A stretch of 7,735 bases of DNA from a bacterium. Its GTDB lineage: Bacteria; CBDUZB01; JAGLHV01. The DNA is taken from NCBI GenBank assembly GCA_023143305.1, contig JAGLHV010000047.1:1-7735 (forward strand), in the 5' to 3' direction. The first letter of the stretch is position 1, and the number at the start of each line of letters is the position of its first letter. Under the pieces are notes generated by a model. It did no database searches. It was not told the origin of the DNA and saw only the letters and a list, made by a program, of their open reading frames with translations. Of the stretch, positions 6,271 to 7,735 are shown one piece after another. A program made the position numbers and the translations under genes.

Positions 6271-6284
6271 TAATGAATTCATTA
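6271..6284. repeat. 14-bp perfect palindrome upstream of the V4R operon promoter
   Basis: TAATGAATTCATTA is identical on both strands, centred about 55 bp upstream of the -35 box at 6218-6223. A dimeric regulator could bind such a site, but the fully AT-rich flanks make a chance palindrome possible. Confidence 0.35.
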
Positions 6285-6314
6285 TTTTCGTATTAAAATT
6301 TAAAATTCTGTTAA

Positions 6315-6358
6315 ATGAAAAACACTGTTTGTACTAATTGACAGTTAAACTTTTTCAT
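6315..6358. repeat. Imperfect inverted repeat downstream of the PorV-like gene's terminator
   Basis: ATGAAAAA (6315-6322) pairs with TTTTTCAT (6351-6358), and CTGT (6325-6328) with ACAG (6341-6344). The internal loop is unequal (2 against 6 nt) and the apical loop 12 nt. It lies just past the terminator at 6370-6401, so read-through RNA would carry it. No function is evident. Confidence 0.3.
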
Positions 6359-6369
6359 AAATTTGGAAT

Positions 6370-6401
6370 AAAAAAAACAGGGTAGTTATCTACCCTGTTT
6401 T
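6370..6401 (-). terminator. Intrinsic terminator of the PorV-like gene
   Basis: A 12-bp perfect stem (core CAGGGTAG / CTACCCTG, extended by four A-T pairs) closes a 4-nt loop at 6386-6389. On the minus strand it is followed by a run of seven T (6371-6377, partly inside the stem extension), the classical rho-independent form. It begins 34 nt after the stop of the PorV-like gene. The A-run on the other side makes it formally bidirectional, but no plus-strand gene reaches it. Confidence 0.88.
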
Positions 6402-6435
6402 CTCTGAGAAATTTCCGTATCTTTCTTTTAAAATA

Positions 6436-7389
6436 TTAAAATGTACTAATTAAAGAAAAACGGTTTGTATCACCTTGTTCTCCGGAAGGGACAATAGCAA
6501 AATCCAGTCGTATTTTCCCTGTCTTCAGCCCTATACCCCAGGTTACCCCCTCTATTTCTCCCGCCTGTTTACAATAACCCATACGTACAAAGAACTTATC
6601 ATTAAAGGTATATTCCATTCCCATATTCAACCCAGCTTCGGTATCCAGTATCTCTTGTTTGTTTAATTCATCTACCGGCTGATTAAAATCAAAAGCCAAA
6701 CTAAGATTATTAACATTACCGGTTAATATATATCCTATCCCTAATTTTAAATTTTGGGGAAGAATATCCGCCTGCGGACTATCAATCATAGTCATCTTGG
6801 TTCCAAAATTTTGCAAGGCCAATCCCAGACTCAAACCTTTTATGGGCATCCGGTATATCCCACCTATATCAAAAGCATATGCTCTCCCTTTTATATAATG
6901 AACAGAACTATAAATATATTTCAAGGTAAGACCTAAAGACAAATCCTGCTTAACTTTGCAACCATAAGAGATGGTCCCGGCTAAGTCGTAAGTATGAAAT
7001 TCGCCTGTTTTTTCACCACTACCATCAGTTATAGTATGTGTCCCGGTAAAAAAATAGGTAAAACTTCCGCCCAAAACCCCTCCCCCGCCAACAGGCACTC
7101 CAAATCCAACAAAACTATAGTACATATCGGAAACAACATCCGGGAACATTTTACTATACATTACGATAAACTCCCGCTGTTTAATATAACTTAAACCGGC
7201 AGGATTCCAATATAGAGAACTCACATCGTCGACTAAAGCTACAAAGGCTTCGCCCATACCACTAGGCCTTGCTCCTACTCCGATAGTTAAAAACTCAGCA
7301 GCAGTATCAACACGGGCTACACCCGGTGAAGTTGAACAAGTAAGCCCTATAAAAATCAATAAAAGCATAATACTGAATTTTTTGTTCAT
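6436..7389 (-). CDS. PorV/PorQ-family outer-membrane beta-barrel protein
   Basis: A 317-residue exported protein. Residues 1-26 look like a signal peptide (M-N-K-K, a hydrophobic core at 6-17, likely cleavage near G-V-A). C18 is preceded by G-L-T, which is not a lipobox, so this is probably not a lipoprotein. The mature protein begins with the family signature: A-E-F-L-T-I-G-V-G-A-R-P at 31-42, G-M-G-E-A-F-V-A-L-V-D-D at 44-55 and Y-W-N-P-A-G-L at 60-66. Alternating polar/aromatic beta-strands follow to the end, which finishes in phenylalanine (R-F-S-L-I-S-T-F), as expected for a Bam-assembled barrel. PorV/PorQ proteins of Bacteroidetes work with type IX secretion; in other phyla the family is common and less studied. 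An AAGGG site lies about 10 nt before the ATG. It follows the sorting-tail gene by 38 nt and ends at the terminator at 6370-6401. Confidence 0.9.
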   Translation of the reverse strand: MNKKFSIMLLLIFIGLTCSTSPGVARVDTAAEFLTIGVGARPSGMGEAFVALVDDVSSLYWNPAGLSYIKQREFIVMYSKMFPDVVSDMYYSFVGFGVPVGGGGVLGGSFTYFFTGTHTITDGSGEKTGEFHTYDLAGTISYGCKVKQDLSLGLTLKYIYSSVHYIKGRAYAFDIGGIYRMPIKGLSLGLALQNFGTKMTMIDSPQADILPQNLKLGIGYILTGNVNNLSLAFDFNQPVDELNKQEILDTEAGLNMGMEYTFNDKFFVRMGYCKQAGEIEGVTWGIGLKTGKIRLDFAIVPSGEQGDTNRFSLISTF

Positions 7390-7427
7390 CTGTCTTTTCC
7401 CTTGTACAACGAATTAATCACTATTTA

Positions 7428-7735
7428 CTATTTAAGAATTACCATCCGTTTGGTGGAAGTAAACGAATCCGTTTCCAACCGATAAAAATATACACCGGAA
7501 GCCATTTCCTCTCCACCACTATTATTTCCATCCCAATAAGCTGCTGCATTCCGGGAAAGATAATCACCCGCTGTTTTATATCCCAGGTCTAATGTTCTCA
7601 ACAACTGACCTACAACATTGTAAATCTTGATTTTAACGTTACTCCCCTGGGATAAAGAATAAGGTATCCATGTTTCCGGATTAAAAGGATTGGGAAAATT
7701 TTGGCCTAACTTACTACCCGAAGTAGTCTCCCGGG
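7428..7735 (-). CDS. C-terminal end of a secreted protein with a FlgD-Ig-like/type IX-like sorting tail (partial)
   Basis: The frame is open to the window edge, so the N-terminus and start are missing; 101 residues remain before TAG. They form a typical C-terminal sorting domain: K-L-G-Q-N-F-P-N-P-F-N-P-E-T-W-I-P-Y at residues 8-25, V-K-I-K-I-Y-N-V-V-G-Q-L-L-R-T-L about 10 residues later, then Y-W-D-G-N-N-S-G-G-E-E-M-A-S-G-V-Y-F-Y-R-L and a final strand T-K-R-M-V-I-L-K. This is the FlgD-Ig-like fold used as a secretion or anchoring tail in many diderm phyla, so the missing part is probably a large surface or extracellular protein, whose activity cannot be read here. The PorV/PorQ-type gene follows 38 nt downstream, fitting a cargo-plus-secretion-partner operon. 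Confidence 0.9.
   Translation of the reverse strand, partial: RETTSGSKLGQNFPNPFNPETWIPYSLSQGSNVKIKIYNVVGQLLRTLDLGYKTAGDYLSRNAAAYWDGNNSGGEEMASGVYFYRLETDSFTSTKRMVILK

Larger units (their letters stand above)
6078..6435. other. 358-nt AT-rich intergenic region between porV-like gene and the V4R operon
   Basis: No coding frame on either strand is convincing here. The part nearest the PorV-like gene holds its terminator (6370-6401). Next come an imperfect inverted repeat (6315-6358), a 14-bp perfect palindrome (6271-6284), a 12-nt direct repeat (6224-6235 and 6163-6174) and a minus-strand promoter (6195-6223). About 110 nt of leader follow before the 75-aa gene; within it an AATTAA-GGT-TTAATT repeat is visible but is the sort of match AT-rich DNA gives by chance. 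I see no tRNA or recognisable riboswitch. Confidence 0.6.

Noticed and set aside
6336..6370. Plus-strand TTGACA as a -35 box
   Set aside because: No acceptable -10 box lies at 16-18 nt, and no plus-strand gene follows.
6475..7194. Three short plus-strand frames
   Set aside because: All are antisense to the PorV-like gene, whose family signature and C-terminal phenylalanine are clear.

Overview
The window is an AT-rich stretch of bacterial DNA in which every supported gene lies on the minus strand. The organism looks like a diderm from a poorly cultured candidate lineage. It has a PorV/PorQ-type outer-membrane barrel beside a secreted protein ending in a FlgD-Ig-like/type IX-like sorting tail with an N-P-F-N-P-E-T-W-I-P-Y signature, a style I associate with Poribacteria, Desantisbacteria, Omnitrophota and similar groups. 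It also has a DHH phosphoesterase fused to a tRNA nucleotidyltransferase, and a tryptophanyl-tRNA synthetase with an iron-sulfur-type cysteine set. The lineage is inferred from protein style only. Standard genetic code fits throughout.

Layout in the direction of transcription (from high to low coordinates). (1) 7735-6436: the 3' end of a large secreted or surface protein, then 38 nt later a PorV/PorQ-family protein, closed by a strong intrinsic terminator at 6370-6401. (2) 6435-6078: a 358-nt AT-rich non-coding region with this terminator, a 14-bp palindrome and a good sigma-70-type promoter (6195-6223). (3) 6077-5307: a two-gene operon of a 75-aa protein of unknown function and a cysteine-rich V4R-domain protein. 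(4) 5306-5168: a second promoter (5235-5263) and a leader hairpin whose 3' arm could instead pair with the ribosome-binding site of the next gene. (5) 5167-1: a tight housekeeping run of DHH/CBS-remnant/tRNA nucleotidyltransferase, M50 site-2 protease, trpS, scpA and scpB (the last cut by the window edge). The order M50-trpS-scpA-scpB behind a CCA-type enzyme is one I recall from several diderm groups.

The housekeeping run joins tRNA 3'-end maturation, tRNA-Trp charging, intramembrane proteolysis and chromosome condensation (the ScpAB partners of SMC). The stop and start codons of scpA and scpB overlap, and trpS begins 2 nt after the protease stop, so translational coupling is likely. The most interesting points are the C-x22-C-x6-C-x2-C motif in TrpRS, the eroded Bateman module in the nucleotidyltransferase fusion, the switch-like leader in front of it, and the small-protein/V4R pair. 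I see no CRISPR array, tRNA, rRNA, insertion sequence or phage gene.
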